Source of the DNA: Pithys albifrons albifrons
Taxonomy: Eukaryota; Chordata; Aves; Passeriformes; Thamnophilidae
Direction of reading: 5' to 3'
DNA: 64,000 bases
Assembly (NCBI RefSeq): GCF_047495875.1
Contig: NC_092462.1
Span: 28,412,523-28,476,522, forward strand
Positions 11,016 through 57,800 of the stretch are shown here, one piece after another; positions within the stretch are counted from its first letter, which is position 1; every line of letters starts with the position of its first letter. The notes beneath the pieces are model-generated. The model worked only from the letters and a program-made list of their open reading frames with translations. It was not told the origin of the DNA and made no database searches. The translations under genes and the position numbers were made by a program.

Positions 11016-14000
11016 TCCCTTTATGCTGAGGTTTTTGTGGAGGATAGTAATTGTTCCCATAAAAATAACTGAAATCTTGAGATTTCATTGGAAAATCAGG
11101 TTTTGGTTTCTGTTGACTTTACTTTCTGGTTTGGTTAGATGCAAGTGCAGATTTTCTCACTAGTAAATCCTTATTTTTCCCCTTTCCAGCTGGCTCTGAA
11201 GAAACACTTTTGTGCTGGGAGAAGGGAATTCCAAGGAGATTGGTGGACCTTTTCACAGAGTAAGCATTTTCCACAGGCGGGGTTATGCCAACCATTAAAT
11301 GACTAACATGTAATTAGGAGGTTGGATACTTATAGTTGTCTTGTCCCTGATGCCAAGGGAGTTCAGGACAGCTGTGGATGAGTGAGCACCGAGGTAGATC
11401 AGGCTTGGCTGACCAAGCCATTTATGTCTGTATTTGTTTTTGTGTTGCTATCTCAGAAGACAAGTGACAGCATCGCGGTCAGAGTGGTGCCTCTCCCCTG
11501 AGGGTTTTACAGTGAGTGTATGGTGGAAGGTGCTGCTGCTCAGAAGGCCTGCTCTAGGGATAAAAGCTGGACAGAAAGGAAGTGCTGGAAAAGGGAAATC
11601 TCACGCAATTCCTGTTCTGCTGTAGTGAAGAACAAGGCTTGCTTGGGCCGGTTTATCTGCTCAGTCCATCTCTGCCTAGGGAGCTCTTTGATGAAGAGCT
11701 GATCAGAAGGTTGCAGTCTCCTTATCGACTCCATGCTTACCTCTGTTTGTTTTTATTCTGAAGTTCATTCCCTCATTTTGCAATAACCCACAGAGTGCTG
11801 GGTGTTGCGCCAGCAGTGCCTCAATGAAGGATCTTCATTCAACACCTTTCCCTTCCCGTCACACCACTCAATGCGTTTTCCAGCACCATTCGCTGCGCAG
11901 TCCAGATTTTAGTCAAGCCTTCATTGGTGGTCAGAAAGGCTACCAGACCTACCGGGACCTGCCATGGGATCTTCAAAAGTAGGTGGCATATTTTAACTCA
12001 GTAAGTCTAATTTGGAGGTGTAATGGTGGTAAAAAATACTGTCTATGGGAAAGGTTTAGGAATTCAAGGACATAGATGCAGGAGAGAAATTCGTTGCCTG
12101 ACTTTGGAGCTCATTGCTCTATCTCTGCATCTTTCATCCTTTGAGACCTAGGGTTCATCATGGATCCCTCTGAGATGTTCAGCCTGAAAAGGGGCGATAG
12201 AGGGAAAGCTAAACAGTAAATTGCAGGCTGAATGGGAGGTATTGGAGGTTGTGGTCTGGATGAAGAGTATCATGTGGCTGGAGTGAGAAATGCTCAGGGA
12301 AATCCTTCCCTGCCATGGTCAGGAGCACCATGATTTGCTGTCTGTTTAGAAAGATGATGTGATGGCTCAGGTTGACATTTACCCGTCCTCCCTGTGGTCA
12401 TCTTATCCTGCCTCCAGCAGGCTTTTATTGCATCAGTACAGAATCCAGTAAGCTCTTTCATGTCAAAATCAAATGTTAGTAACATGATTTTGGAAACTAT
12501 AGGTTTTGGTCACATCTAGTTGTAACAATATTTCCCACATATTCTGCAAAAAATCCCCGTTCAATTCATTATGGCAACACAGATACAGAAGGGGAATACT
12601 ATAGGCATTGATCATGTTGGTTTTGACCCTTGTATTTTAAGGAAGAAGCCATATTTCTAGGGAGTAATGACAAGGTGTTTTGTTTCTGAAAGTATTATGT
12701 GCAGTCAGATATGCTGGATATCCTTAGTTTTGTTTTACTGTAACAATATTTAAGACAGTGCTGGAAGTTCAGAGTATTTTTACAAAATATAAGTCTTCCA
12801 GCTGCAACATTCTACTATGCCCTCTTGGGTCAGAGCAGGGATTGGGTCACAATGTACAGCAAACCTCTTTGAATTGTCACCTCTGTTCAACACACTGGGT
12901 TCTGGATTCATGTGACAATGGGGGATAGTCAATCTCCCACGAGTTCTTTTTCTTGTTGTTGACAAAGCTTAAAAGTATGACCTCAGAAACCAAACCCAAA
13001 ATAATCAGAAATATTTTTTTTAAAATCCTAATGATTTGGCTTGATGGCTGAATTTTTTTGTGTGATTGTTAAAGACTGCAATATTAGTCTCTTCTCTGAC
13101 ACTGACTTTGGCAAATGACTGTGAATAATTGCAAGATACTAATTTTTTCCATACTCAGTATTTTTAAAAATTGGGTTTTTTTAAATAATTTCTGGGCATG
13201 CTGAAATAGAGAGTTTCTGGATGGAAAACACTTATTCTTCATGCACACTTAATTGTTTTTATTCTCATTTTGTGAGAACAGTATCATGTTAGTCAATAGA
13301 GTGTTGACTTTGCCAGGAGAAGATTGAGTTCAGCTTTTTGTTCTCTGCTCCTCAGGGGTACCCTGCTCAATACCCAAAGATCCTCTACCCTGTTTATTAT
13401 CCATAAATTAAAAGTTATGCTGCTCTAAATGTCAGGTGAGGAAGAAGTCCTCATCAGTTGTGAATACCAGTTTGTGAATGTTAAATAAAGAGAGAAAACT
13501 AAGTAAGAGTTCTCTGCCTAACAGAATTGAAAAGCCATTTTTTTCCTCGTTAGATGTAAATCTAGTTGCCATGTCTTGATATATACAGTGGGGTAAATAA
13601 TTTTGATAACAGTGTGCTAGAGGGTAGTTAACAACATCTAAGTACAGTTTTGTTGCCTCCTAGTTAGGAAAGAATTTAATTGTTTAAAAGGTTGTTTAGA
13701 TTATTATAAAATCTAAAATACATTAGTGAAACTCTGAGTTGGATAGTTAAATATTTACATGTTTGTGAAGGGATGGAAACTGCATGGTCTTAATCAAAGC
13801 CCCTTTGTAATCTGTTAGATGTCCAGCGTTTTTTGCTGGTAAGGGATGTGAATCTGAGCATAGAGCTGTAAGCCTTGCTGTTTGAGCTCATCTTTCTCTG
13901 TCTTAGTCCCTTATAAGAGGGGCATTTCAGTATTAGCTTTATCCACTTCCAAGGTGCCTCTTTTCAGAACATTTCAAGCTAAGCTGGAATGTGTGCTGCC

Positions 14001-15165
14001 TAAAATCCTTCAGGAAGCAAAGATGCTAAGGAAAATAGGGTAGTAGACAGCCTTGTTGGTCTTGTTCCTCTGTTGTGCTGTGTCCTGCAGTCTTGGACAC
14101 AAGTGAGGTGTTCTATCTGCAACTTCCTTGTGAAGATCTTGTGCCCTGGCAGGGTGAAGTACAGAGTAGCTGGTGTTGTCTATGGTAGTCTAAAAGTGAA
14201 TATGCAGGTGGAAATGCAGTGGCACTTGCACCAATTTGTAATGCAGTAGATGGGCAATATGAACGCAAATTACAGACTGCTGAGGTGTAGCCGGAAATAG
14301 ATACCAGCCCTGGTGCAAGGATACTCATGTGCCATTGGCATTAGTGGGAGTTGACCTTGATTATTACAGGAGGCAGATGTGGTTCCTGCATGCTGCCAAA
14401 CAGAAACCTATTTTGTGCTCAGTTTGTCCCAGAGTTAGATCCTGAGTTCAGGAAACCCTGTTGAAACATTTTTGATTCTGGGGCTCACCACACCTGATTT
14501 GACTCATAGAGAATTGGTTCCTTTTGTGTTTTCTTGCCACATTCACTCAGTTTCTGGCCATTTTAGACAGGAAAACAAGAATGAGACAAGACCTTCTTCA
14601 GAGGTTTAAAATCTAGTCATTTTCATTCTCTGAGCAAGCCCAGGTGTAAACCCAGCATCTTTTGTGGCCTCTGCTATTCCTGGTAGAGGGTGTTTCAGAC
14701 GTGCTTCATTTATTTTTTTCACAGGCAGTTTTTTGATTGAGCATTTTGAGTCGCCATAAGATTTTAAAATCAAGGCATTCTGCTTCCACCACATACTCCT
14801 TTCATGTTTGTGTTTCTGATTATATACAGATCTTCATTTTGAATGAAACCAAGCTAACATAAAGCTTGGGATGGCTTAATTTCATGTGCTTCTGATACAA
14901 GACAATCTGAAGACTTCATGTGGTCTGTGGACAGATTTGGTGATAACAGGGGGACAGATTTTATGCAGAACTGAACATGGAAATGGTCTAATTTCTCTGC
15001 TGCTGCAGAATTGCCTCGGGTTTCAGTATCAGCTGAACCACTTGTCTAAAGAGTTTTCTCGAATTTCAACAACATTTTTTCCCATGAAAAAATTTGTCCA
15101 TCTCTGTTCAGTGAAAATACTTTGCTAATTACAGCATCTCAGTCTAGCAATTGTTTATTATATAT

Positions 15166-15527
15166 TGTGGTTTAACCCCAACAAGCAACTAAGTACCATG
15201 CAGCTACTCACACCCCAAACAGACAGTGGGATGGGGAGGAGATTCAGGGGAAAATGATACTGAGCATGATGCTCTATGGTATGGAATATTTCTTTGACTA
15301 GTTAAGGTAGCTGTCCTGACCATGCTCCCTCTTAGCTTCTTTTGCACCAGCTCACTGCCAGAGCATGGGAAACTGAAAAGTCCTTGACTTACAGTAAGTA
15401 CTACTGAGCAACAATTAAATCATCAGTGTGTTATCCACATTATTCCCACACTAAGCCTAAAACACAGCACTACTACTTCCAGCTACTAGGAAGAAAATTT
15501 GCTGTATCCCAATCAAAAACTAGGACA
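15166..15527 (-). mobile_element. Internally deleted solo LTR of an avian endogenous retrovirus
   Basis: It is bounded by TGTGGTTTAACCCC at the left and AACTAGGACA at the right, i.e. TG...CA ends. Between them are blocks I recall from an abundant avian ERV LTR: a GGGATGGGGAGG block, ATGGTATGGAATATTTCTTT, CCAGCTACTAGGAAGAAAAT. On the - strand it starts with the familiar TGTCC. It is about 362 bases, and the middle, where a poly(A) signal and U5 would lie, appears deleted between about 15255 and 15265. No gag, pol or env sequence is nearby. No target-site duplication is clear (flanks TATAT and TGAAG). Non-functional remnant. Confidence 0.8.
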
Positions 15528-18500
15528 TGAAGTGTAAAATGCAGAAAAATGTATTATTATCCAGAAATGTAAGCTTCCAAACTACAGGGGAAGTTGGATA
15601 CTTTGGGTAACATTCTGAGCGGACATAAACTGTCACAGCTGCACTCAAACTATGATGACCACAGAAAGGCTGGTCTGTCAGATCGGACTTGCAGAATTCC
15701 TTGGGAGTGATGTTAAGTATAATTTTCACACACCATTTAACAGATTTATTTGTTAACAAATTAAAACACACCACTGTCCTATTATTTGTGTATTTGTGTA
15801 TTACAATTGTTGCTAAGGCCAATAGAGGTTTTTATCAATGTTTTTTTCTCAAAGCACCTCAAGAGAAAGGTACTACATGCATTCTAAAACAGTGGAGAAA
15901 ATTTGTCAATCTAAGCATTCCTCTCTTAGGACTAAAAGCAAAGGACACATAATAGCCCACAAGAGATCATCTCCAGGTGACTGTTTTGGGTTTGGCTTTT
16001 TGGCCGTCTGTCCTGTCAGCACCTTTCTTGAGCAGACATTGTCAGTGCATGCATGCCAAAGCAGAGCCTGTGCTGTCTTTCCTGGTTCATGCTGACTTAG
16101 CTAGACACTGTCTCTGATACGAAACTCACAGCAGTTAATGGAAGGGTTCCACAGGTGTCCACACATGCTTTCAGCCCTGGTGAGGAAGACCTTTGAGGCT
16201 TTTCCTCTGAAGCAGGCATTTTGACTCATAGAAGGCAGTTGTAATTCTGCTTCTTTGCAAGAAGGGAATATAAATTTCAATAGGTAAAAGGCAGTAATTT
16301 TGTAAACTAAGAGTTTCAGGCTACAGTGAAGCAAGTGCACTCATGAATTATTTAATGCAGTGTTTATGATACGTTTATTGAATGGCACTCTGAAAAAAAC
16401 AAGTTAGGATACTAAATAAGATTTTTAATTTAGATTTGAGACACTTCTTTCTCCTGATAATCTGCTGTTACTAGAAGTTGACAGACATAATTAACTGCAT
16501 CCTTCTTATGTCTGTCTTGTAAAATGCATAGTAGGGGGGATCCCTCTGGCTCTGTATTTATGGGTGTGAGGTCCTTGTTGAGAAAAGGGCTCTTGGAGGG
16601 CTTCTTTTTGTATGATGGGAAAGAACCAAGGTACAGAATGTAGGACTCCAGATCACCTACCACTGTTCAGAAAAGTTCTCAGTGGGTATTTCTAGAAAAA
16701 TGACAGCGGAATGTTAGCAGAAAAAAAACAAGACAGTGTTTAGAATTATTAGGAAACAAAAAGAGGACAATCTAGTAAAATTATCATGTCAGCGTGAGCA
16801 ATTTTATATCAGTTTTTCTCATTTCTCTCTGTCAGCAACTATTTCACTCCTCTTCCACATAGGATGAATCTTAATCTGGGACTTGGCAGTCTTTTGACAA
16901 GAGAGGAAATCTAGTCTTTGACTGGAGTGTGTTTAAGGTTACTGCACTGGCACAGTTATCTGGGAAAGAGCAGAGTTTCTGTGGAAGAGGGAAGTACCAC
17001 CTAAGCTGCAGGCAGAAGGGACCCTGTCAGAAAGCCCTCTGAGGTCAGTGAGAAGCTTTCAGCTTCAAGTATTTGGTTCAGGCTTAAAATCCATTTCCAT
17101 TTCTACTCTGAAGAATTTCAGTGACCTTCCCAGCTGGGGTGTTTTTAATCCTGCTGTGCATTTCTAGGGTACATTACCTGTTCCCTCTTATTTGGGAAGG
17201 TAGTTCCCAAGGAGTTAGCGAAGATTGCTTGACTCTTGATTTGAGAAAATAAATTCCCACTGTTGAACTTTACCAGCTCCCCGCAGAGTACTCAGGCCCT
17301 GACAGGTCATTAAATGAATTGAAGCTGTTTCAGTTCTGGCATAATTACTTCTCTTGTTTGTACTGAACCCCTGTAAGTATCATCCAGTTTTTCACACTGG
17401 GACATGTTGTCAGATAAAATAATTTATGTTTGAGGAATGAACATCAGGAGATAAAGCAAAGCAGCAATAAAGCTCAAAGTTAATGGGAATGGAAAAGTAT
17501 TAGTTCAATTACCTTTGTGGGTTTGTCTCATAGATATCTTTGAAAACCTGGATTTGAAATCCTCTTGGTCTGCAGCATGTCTATTCAAATGGAGAAACAC
17601 CCAGATAGTACAGCCTAATCAAGGATATTTTGGTAAAAAATACCTTTTGTTTTTAAAAGAAATTAGGAGTGGAGAATAAAATTTAACAGGTGTTTCATAT
17701 TTATATGTAAAAGGAAGTAGGAAAGTTAATTCAGACAAAAAAAAAAGAAAAAAAGACATCCAAGTCCCAAACAGTAATGCCTGCCTCCCTATTAAGTAAC
17801 TTGCTAAGATGCATTTATCAAACAGCTTCTTGTTTCAGGAAATTCAGTTTAGAAGCTGGTGCTAGGACCGCTCTGCGCCTCTTTGAAATGATGCTCTCAA
17901 ATAGTTTTCATGAATTAAGTGAAGGTCACATGTCAGAGTAAAATTACACATGTAAGTAACTGTTGGGGACTAGGGTTTCTCATTGATGAATGATAACATG
18001 GAACTTGAAAGAGAGGAAATAAAGAATAAGAATTATAAAAACTGTTACTCTATGTAAAAAGGAATGCTGAAAATGTTTCAAATTTATAGTACTCTATTTA
18101 ACTGTGTCCCAGTCATGTTACTTCTAGCCTGAAACTGCTGTTTCACTGATATGATGAGAGTAATTCCTTCAGGCTCACCTACTGAGGTGCAGAGGTGGCA
18201 TTCAGTCTTTCAAATGGGCTTCTCCAACCCAGCATTTTGGTTTGGGGCTATGCCAGCATCATTATAGCTGAAAGACCTTCTGAGTGTTTTCCTTCTATGC
18301 AACTTAATCAAGACAACTGCTTTTTAAATTACACTACCTACAAGAATACAAGAGAGGGTTGTCTTATGTGGTTTTTTGTTTGTTTTGTGGTTTTTCTTGT
18401 AACTTATTTTCACATCAAACATAGTAGACACATTTGCAAAGTATGTAAGCCATGCAAAAGACCATTAGCTGGAGTGGTGGGGAAAAAACTCCAACAAACA

Positions 18501-20115
18501 ATAAAAGAACAAACACACATGAAAAATTAAAGTTGAATTCACCACTGACTTTATGGTTTCACCTAAAAGCTAGTAGTTAGAAATATTCTTGTTAATGAGG
18601 TAGAGTCCTGACTATTTATACTTGCATATTTTTCATTTTTCCAGTTAAAGTTCTACGTCAACTTCCATACAGTAGTCTCAGAAATAATTTTAAAGTTGCT
18701 CTTCTCTGACCTCTTTACAGGGCTATTTAATGTGCATTTTTTTTAATTTTCTTTTTTTCTTTTGCTTTTTTTTGTTCTGCTATGGATTCTCAGATGCATT
18801 TTGAATTAAACTTGATGAGAGGTTAATAGCTGTTTCACAGGGTAGCAGGAGGAAAGGAAACACTAGTTAGGAGATGCAGGACAAGTCTCAAGAGATCTGA
18901 GTAACAAATTATTATTCCCTTTTTAATTCCACCAAATATCAAAATATTTGGCCTTAGTCAGTTGTTTTCCAAGCCAAAGTTATAACACTGTAATTGTAAG
19001 GCTTTGCAGTGGAATTAGAATGAAATATCAGAACCTGCTTTGGTATTTATGTACTGTGCACAGTGTGCTTGCTGTCTCTTTCCTGCACACAGTTGCAGTG
19101 GTGCTTGCAATTATTTTAACTTATTTTAATGTATTTAAACTTATGGTTCATGGGATGTATGTTCTGGGAGCGAGCTATGCATACTTTGTATTTGGGAACT
19201 CACTGAGATGCCTTACAGTCTCAGGAGAGGATCCCTGCAGCCTGCTTTCCTATGGTAGACTATGACTTAACCTGAAGGTGTGCATGTCCGCAGGAGTGAG
19301 GTAACTGACTTCAGAATGAAGAACTCTTTAACAAGTCGTGGCTTCCTGTTCCATGTTTTTGTAATGGCTGATAATGTAATGGAGAAATGACTTTAAGGAT
19401 CTTCAGGTGTCTCTGAGCTTATAGACAAAGACAGAATTTGCTGCACCCAACTTCTTTTCAGGCAGGGTTTTTTTTTAACTATAATACTGACTGTTCACTG
19501 ACCTTCCTTGAGTTAATTTGGATTAGCATCTATAATTAAGAGCAAAGCAGAGAGAAGTATTTGTCGAGATTTCCTACCTATGTCTGCTCATATGTTCTTG
19601 CCCTTCCCTGTTATTCTACCACTTCAGCAAATACTACTCCAAGCAGTGCTTGTTTTTGCTTTTAGATTCAATCTGAGTAAAACAGGAAGCATGGTCTGGC
19701 CCTCTGAAATATTTCTCTTTTTTGTCCAGCTCTGTTTTGAAGACTGAAATGGACTGAGCACCTTGGATAATGTATAGATATGTACTATACAAACCACCTC
19801 GCTGAAAAATTACTTTTATTCTTGCAAATTTATAGTTGGGATCACATAAGAGTCTTAGTGGGACTTCTACTTAATTTGGCCCTAATAATAAAAAAACACA
19901 AACCTCCAAACCTGTCTGCGTTCTTTGACTTCTAGCACATCCCAACATCTATTTCAAAGTAGTCCTGAGTCATGGTTTCGTTTTCAAGGGTGTTGGGTGA
20001 GACATCAATTAATATTGCTAGGAATAATCACTGATCTTTTTTTTTGGTGGGGGGATTTAAATAGAAAAGAATCTCATATTAATATTCTCCCCTTGTTATT
20101 CCTAATTTTCCCCAG

Positions 20116-52774
<32,659 letters not shown>

Positions 52775-53290
52775 TTCCAAAGTAAAAAAAGGATTTAACT
52801 ACATAGACTGCGCGTAACTCATATTTGTCTGTAATTATGAAAAGTTATTTTTTTAGCATATATATATTCCTATGTAGTTTTGGTTGAAGCAACCTTAGCC
52901 TGCAGCAAGCGCTATCTTTGCTGTCAGAGGTCCTATCCCCTTCTGAATTCATGCTAAACATGAGATTGTATGCCTCATCTTTGAGCTGTGAAACTTTCTC
53001 ACTTTCTCACAAATTATGGAGTGATGTCATTAAAGTAACATTTTAGCACTACCAATTTACCTGCTTTATAAATGCAAACATTTTCCAGGGGAAAAAAAAA
53101 AGAAATTTTTCTTCAGTCATGGCCAAGGTCTGCAGCTGCACCTTCTTCCTCCAGTGAAGCAAACGATGTCACAGTTGTGTTTCTAGCAAAGTGAACCCTT
53201 GATTATTATTCTTGTTAGAGGCTATCATCTGTACCAACTCCAGCTGAGACCCTGGATACTCACCTTTATGTTAAAGGAAAAAGAACCCCA

Positions 53291-53296
53291 AATAAA
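53291..53296 (+). terminator. TMPRSS11E: Candidate proximal poly(A) signal of gene B
   Basis: First canonical AATAAA after the stop, about 520 bases downstream. The sequence after it is only modestly T-rich. Confidence 0.45.
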
Positions 53297-54795
53297 CTGG
53301 AAACTACCTTTACTATTCAAGAAATAGCATGTTTTCCAAGGGCATACCAGCCAGTGGAAACCATCTCACTTCAAAGAAAGCAATTAGTGATACTGTCTTG
53401 CTTCACTGATGGATTCATCTCTGCCATGAATGAATATGGTCCTCAATATGAATATGTCTTATGAGGATGAAGAGTAATTTCATATTAAAGAACAGTCCCA
53501 GTAAGAACTTCACAGTAAATGCAATCCTTACACACCAGATAAGCAGTTTTCCTACCTCTGTGCACGACTTTTCATTGATTGCTGGTGGAAGAGGTTTGTC
53601 TCAAGCCCAGGCTTTCAATATCAGGATTCGAAATGTCACTCCAGTACTGTCACCTGCAGTCTTTGAATGGCCACTGGACTGCTTAGGCTGTGAACGCAGG
53701 ACTCACAACAAACAATCTGTATGAGATATGAATGAAACTGAAGTCCTACAGTGGCACCTACTACAGTTGAAAATTTTGCTGAAGAATCCTGCCTCCCCCA
53801 CTGCTCAGGACTGGATTTCTCCTCTGCTTTCCTACTGTGCAAGCTCTCCAAGAATCAACATCCTTGGGAATGAGATGTTTGGCATTTCTTGAAAACTCAT
53901 ACCCTGAATTACAAGTCTACATATGGATGGAAAAGCCTACATTTAAATCTTGGTGGTGGAGGAGGGGATTGTCTTATTATTGGGCTCCTTCCAGTCTTTC
54001 TGTATATCTTTTGAATTTTGGTAAAAGACAAGATGCCTTATCTCATAAAGAAATCTACTGAAGGTTTTAGATTAGTTTTGCTTTTTTTAGTGAGAAGGAT
54101 CTTGGAGCACTTAGCAGGATAGTTAGATCCAGCAGATCTCTTTCCTTAATTTATTGATGAAGTTCTTAATTTATGCACTTTTGAGTTGCTGCTATTTTTC
54201 AACTAAGAATTTACTCTAAGCCGGGTTCAGTTATAAAATAGAAACTTCATGAAGTTTTGAATTAGGTCACTTGAAAACTCTGTTTTCTTCTAGTGTTCAA
54301 GTCCCCTTTTTCTGAAAGCATCCTTTGGAAAGAAAATTACATCTAGTTTTTTGTGCCTCTTATTGCTTATAAGGTGAAAATCATGTCAAGTGCCCTTCCT
54401 TACAATCAACTGATGAACTGTGATAGAAAGTATACAGTCATTTCTTTTCATAGATAGCTGAGGCTTTGTTTTGCACCTAAATCTATCTTTTTGCATAGCA
54501 AATGGAGGGGCAACAATAAAGAGGTGAGGCCCGAGAAACTGGTTCCTACCTCACAATGCAAGAGACATGCGTATGCAGTACCTTTAAAGTGAGAAAGGCA
54601 GCCTTTATTTCAGATTTTCTTATGAGAGGTTAAACAGCCAAGAGGTGTGTGGGAGAATGTCTACCTTACTCAGGGAGTCCTGAGCCAGCCAGATGCACTT
54701 TTCATAAACTTTTTAGCAAACTGTCTGGCCTAGGTTTGTCTTATACTCCATGTCAGTGTTTTATTTATGATGACTCTGTTTGTCTTCTGCTCTGC

Positions 54796-54801
54796 AATAA
54801 A
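54796..54801 (+). terminator. TMPRSS11E: Candidate distal poly(A) signal of gene B
   Basis: AATAAA preceded by TCTGCTCTGC and followed within 30 bases by TATTGTGTG, which could serve as a GT-rich downstream element. Confidence 0.35.
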
Positions 54802-54825
54802 ACAAAGATAATATTGTGTGATTAA

Positions 54826-57800
54826 AGAAAAAATTTAAAAACCATTTTATTATAATTATGTTTAGATTTAGCAAGGATTTAGACAATATAAAAGCAATAT
54901 GTTTCATAACATTAAATGTATTTAAAAACAACTGATCCTTTTCTGTCCTTTTGTTTTTGCTTAATAATAATCAAGGTAAAATTTGATTATGAAATAAAAT
55001 AGACTCACCTTCCTTATTTTATATAAAACTATTCTAAAACTGCAGCTCTCTGTTCATCTCCTGTCCTAGGAATTGTTTTGTTTTTAACAGTGGTTGGAGC
55101 TTTACAGATATTTCAGCAAAGATAAGGTGGGACATTGCTTTTCTAAAACACTTAGAGGTGAATTTCAGTTAAGATAGCACTATGCAAATCTGAGAATGGA
55201 TCTGAAGCTTCATCCAAGAATTCACCTCCTTGCTTCGGCACTTGGGAAAAAACCTTAGCTTTGTGATACTGTATTCCTGGAAACTGGTCATGGGGAGGTG
55301 TATGCATTTGGTACCAATTCTCCTGAGATTTCCCAGGTAGATTTAAAGCATCAGGTAAAGTGTTCCAAACTTCTGGTTATTCAAATTGAGTTGTTTGAGG
55401 CTTGCTCAATGCTGATTTTCAGCTTGGAGCAGAAGTAGGAAAGAAAGAAGAGGATGATTGCACAAGGCCTAATCACGTGAGCAGGTCTGGTTGAATTACA
55501 TCAATCTGTCATCAGGATGCCTTATGTAACTAAAGCTTGTAGAAGCTTCAATTCTGTATCTGTTATTCCTGTTAGCTAATTAGAAGAGTTGAGAGCCAAA
55601 AGTCAATATTTACCCCAATGAATGTTTATCTGGCAACTCTTAGCCTGTGTTAGAGATGTATGAGCATGGAAAGATGGCTCTTGCTTTTGGAAATGCATTC
55701 AAGCACATCTCAATGTGAAATCAACTTATGTAATTCATGCCTTTGTTTATCTGGATTTATCAACATTATTAACATGGTTTCTAGGAAGGTGTCACTTGCT
55801 AGAGCACCTTTAAGTGACAAGATCCTTTGGCCCACCCCTTTGGGAAGCTGGAGTCCTTCTAAATATGCCATCCAAACACTCCTACACCACATATTGTGTG
55901 AAAAAGAGGAGACAAAGCCTTGCCAGTCAGCACCTTGCTCCTTCAAGAGATGATGGCAAGCCATAGCCTATGGCAGGATGTTTGGAAACCCACTGAAGGA
56001 TATTGATTTAGATTTGTGATAATTTCTGAACAGGCCTGTGTGCTAAACTGAATTGTGTTTGCTTTAGTATTTTCATATAACAATTTTTTTGGGAAAAAAA
56101 CACAAGAGTTTTGTCTGCTATTTGCTTATTAACTATATTTATCAGGGAAACAAATGTACCATCACCCCCCAAGTTCCCACTTTGGAGTCCCCATTAAGAA
56201 TGTGAAAGAATGTAAGTCAGGAAATTAGAAGACTTAAAAAAAGCATGAAAGTGGCTTGCATTTTCCCACCAGATGGAAAGGAGATTTACAGTTATTTCAG
56301 CTTCAGCTCATTTTGAAAATACTGTCTCTAAAGTACAGGTATTCAATACTTGCATGCAGAATGAACCTATAGTGGTGCACATAAGCTGAAACTACAGAGA
56401 CTTGAAACATGAGTAGACGAGTCTGGAGGTGGTGGTGTTCTCCTGGCCACAGCCACATGCTGGGCACTGCTTCAATAAACTGACAGCTCACTTCCTACCT
56501 TTTGCCAGCCTCCAAAGCTATAGCTGACTCTAACATGATACAAATATGGAGTTGGGAGTCCCTTTAAAATTATTTAATTTAATGAGATTTACTAAGATTT
56601 TAATACTCTATGTATTTTTTAAAAAGAATGCTAAGCGGAAAAAGCCAAATGGCTCCACATGTTTCAAATTTTGCAGTCTTGTAAAATGAGGGAAAAACAT
56701 GAAAGTTCTTCGATTTGGTACCTAGAGGGTTCCTGAGTACACCAACTAATTGATACACTTGGGAACCAGTTTCTTTGGCTTGGGCAAACAGAATCTGTCC
56801 ATTTTTATTTGGCAATTTGTCTTAGAATGCCCATATTCATGGTTGCACTGATGGTCAGTCTTGGCTTTGTTACTGTTAAAGAGTTAGGTGAGAATTAACT
56901 GGATGTTGCTGTTTCTCCACTTGGACAAAAGGCTTGTCAGTGTTTGCTGTGACTGTGCAAAATCTCGTTCATGAGAAATTACTATATGGAAATGGATTGT
57001 TATCCTAAAAAATTTAATGACCTTGGCAGAGAGATGATAGGTAGCAGATTTCTTTTATTATATATTTCAGAACACATTTGATGACTAAATTCATGAAAGT
57101 AAGAATGGTTAGTTTAACCTCAAAAGAAAAAAAAAACAGGTTCATTTTAAAGGAAAGAAATAAAAAAATTAAAGGCAAAAATCACTGACAGGACTAAAAA
57201 TTAGCCAAGAAACCAAAAAAAGTGAAGCTGATCTTTTCTTGCAGTCTTTAACTCCCCTGCATTTCCCACTGCACCCATTGCCACAGGGACTCCTGTCAAA
57301 GATTCCGTTCACTAGATACATGCACTCTGTGAATTTACTATATTGAAATAACTGAAGTAGTGATTGTATTTTATGATTTTTAAATGTATTATGTGAAAAA
57401 GCTGCAAAGCAAATACCAGTTTTAGTATCAATTCCTTTACTGGTAAGGATTACATTCGACATCCTCAATATTTCTCCCTTTTCCCCGTCTCTCCGTCCGG
57501 CATTTCAGACTTCTGGTGCCCTCTAGTGGTTCTTTGAAATTTGCCCACAACTCCCATTTTTGCTCGTCAAAAGACCAGTGGAGCAGACAAGTACTTCCAC
57601 CTTCTTCCTGGCAAGGCATAGCCCGTCTGAACGAGCACAGTGTTGTCCAGCTGCTCTTAGTGTTTGTTACCGATTCAGTACAAAGGCTGTGTGCGTCGTT
57701 GAACTGAGGTGTAAATCTTGAGGGTTTCTAGAACTCTACTTGAGAGAGCTCAATGCCAAAATAATGCACTGGATGCTCACAAAGAGGGCAAAACTTGGGT

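Larger units (their letters stand above)
3071..20115. other. Intergenic DNA plus presumed promoter, first exon and first intron of gene B
   Basis: AT-rich sequence with no confident coding exon. It holds a + strand CR1 fragment (7150-7368), a - strand CR1 fragment (9167-9290), a deleted LTR (15166-15527), a CTCF-like motif (5589-5602) and homopolymer or TTTG-rich tracts, for example near 10954-11015 and 18740-18775. By analogy with mammalian TMPRSS11 genes, a tiny first coding exon (Met-Tyr and a few residues, phase 2) should lie here. The boundary between intergenic DNA and intron 1 cannot be placed without transcript data. Confidence 0.6.
52775..54825 (+). other. TMPRSS11E: Gene B 3' UTR, end uncertain
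   Basis: Non-coding sequence follows the TAA. AATAAA hexamers occur at 53291-53296, 54515-54520 and 54796-54801, with another at 54993-54998, so the UTR could be about 0.5 kb or about 2 kb. No coding exon seen. Confidence 0.5.

Noticed and set aside
11811..11986. Possible decayed protease exon: a frame reading FIGGQKGYQTYRDLPWDLQK near 11929-11988
   Set aside because: It only loosely echoes IVGG...WPW. There is no AAHC or other motif, no matching splice signals, and no nucleotide similarity to genes A or B beyond a few bases. Probably chance.
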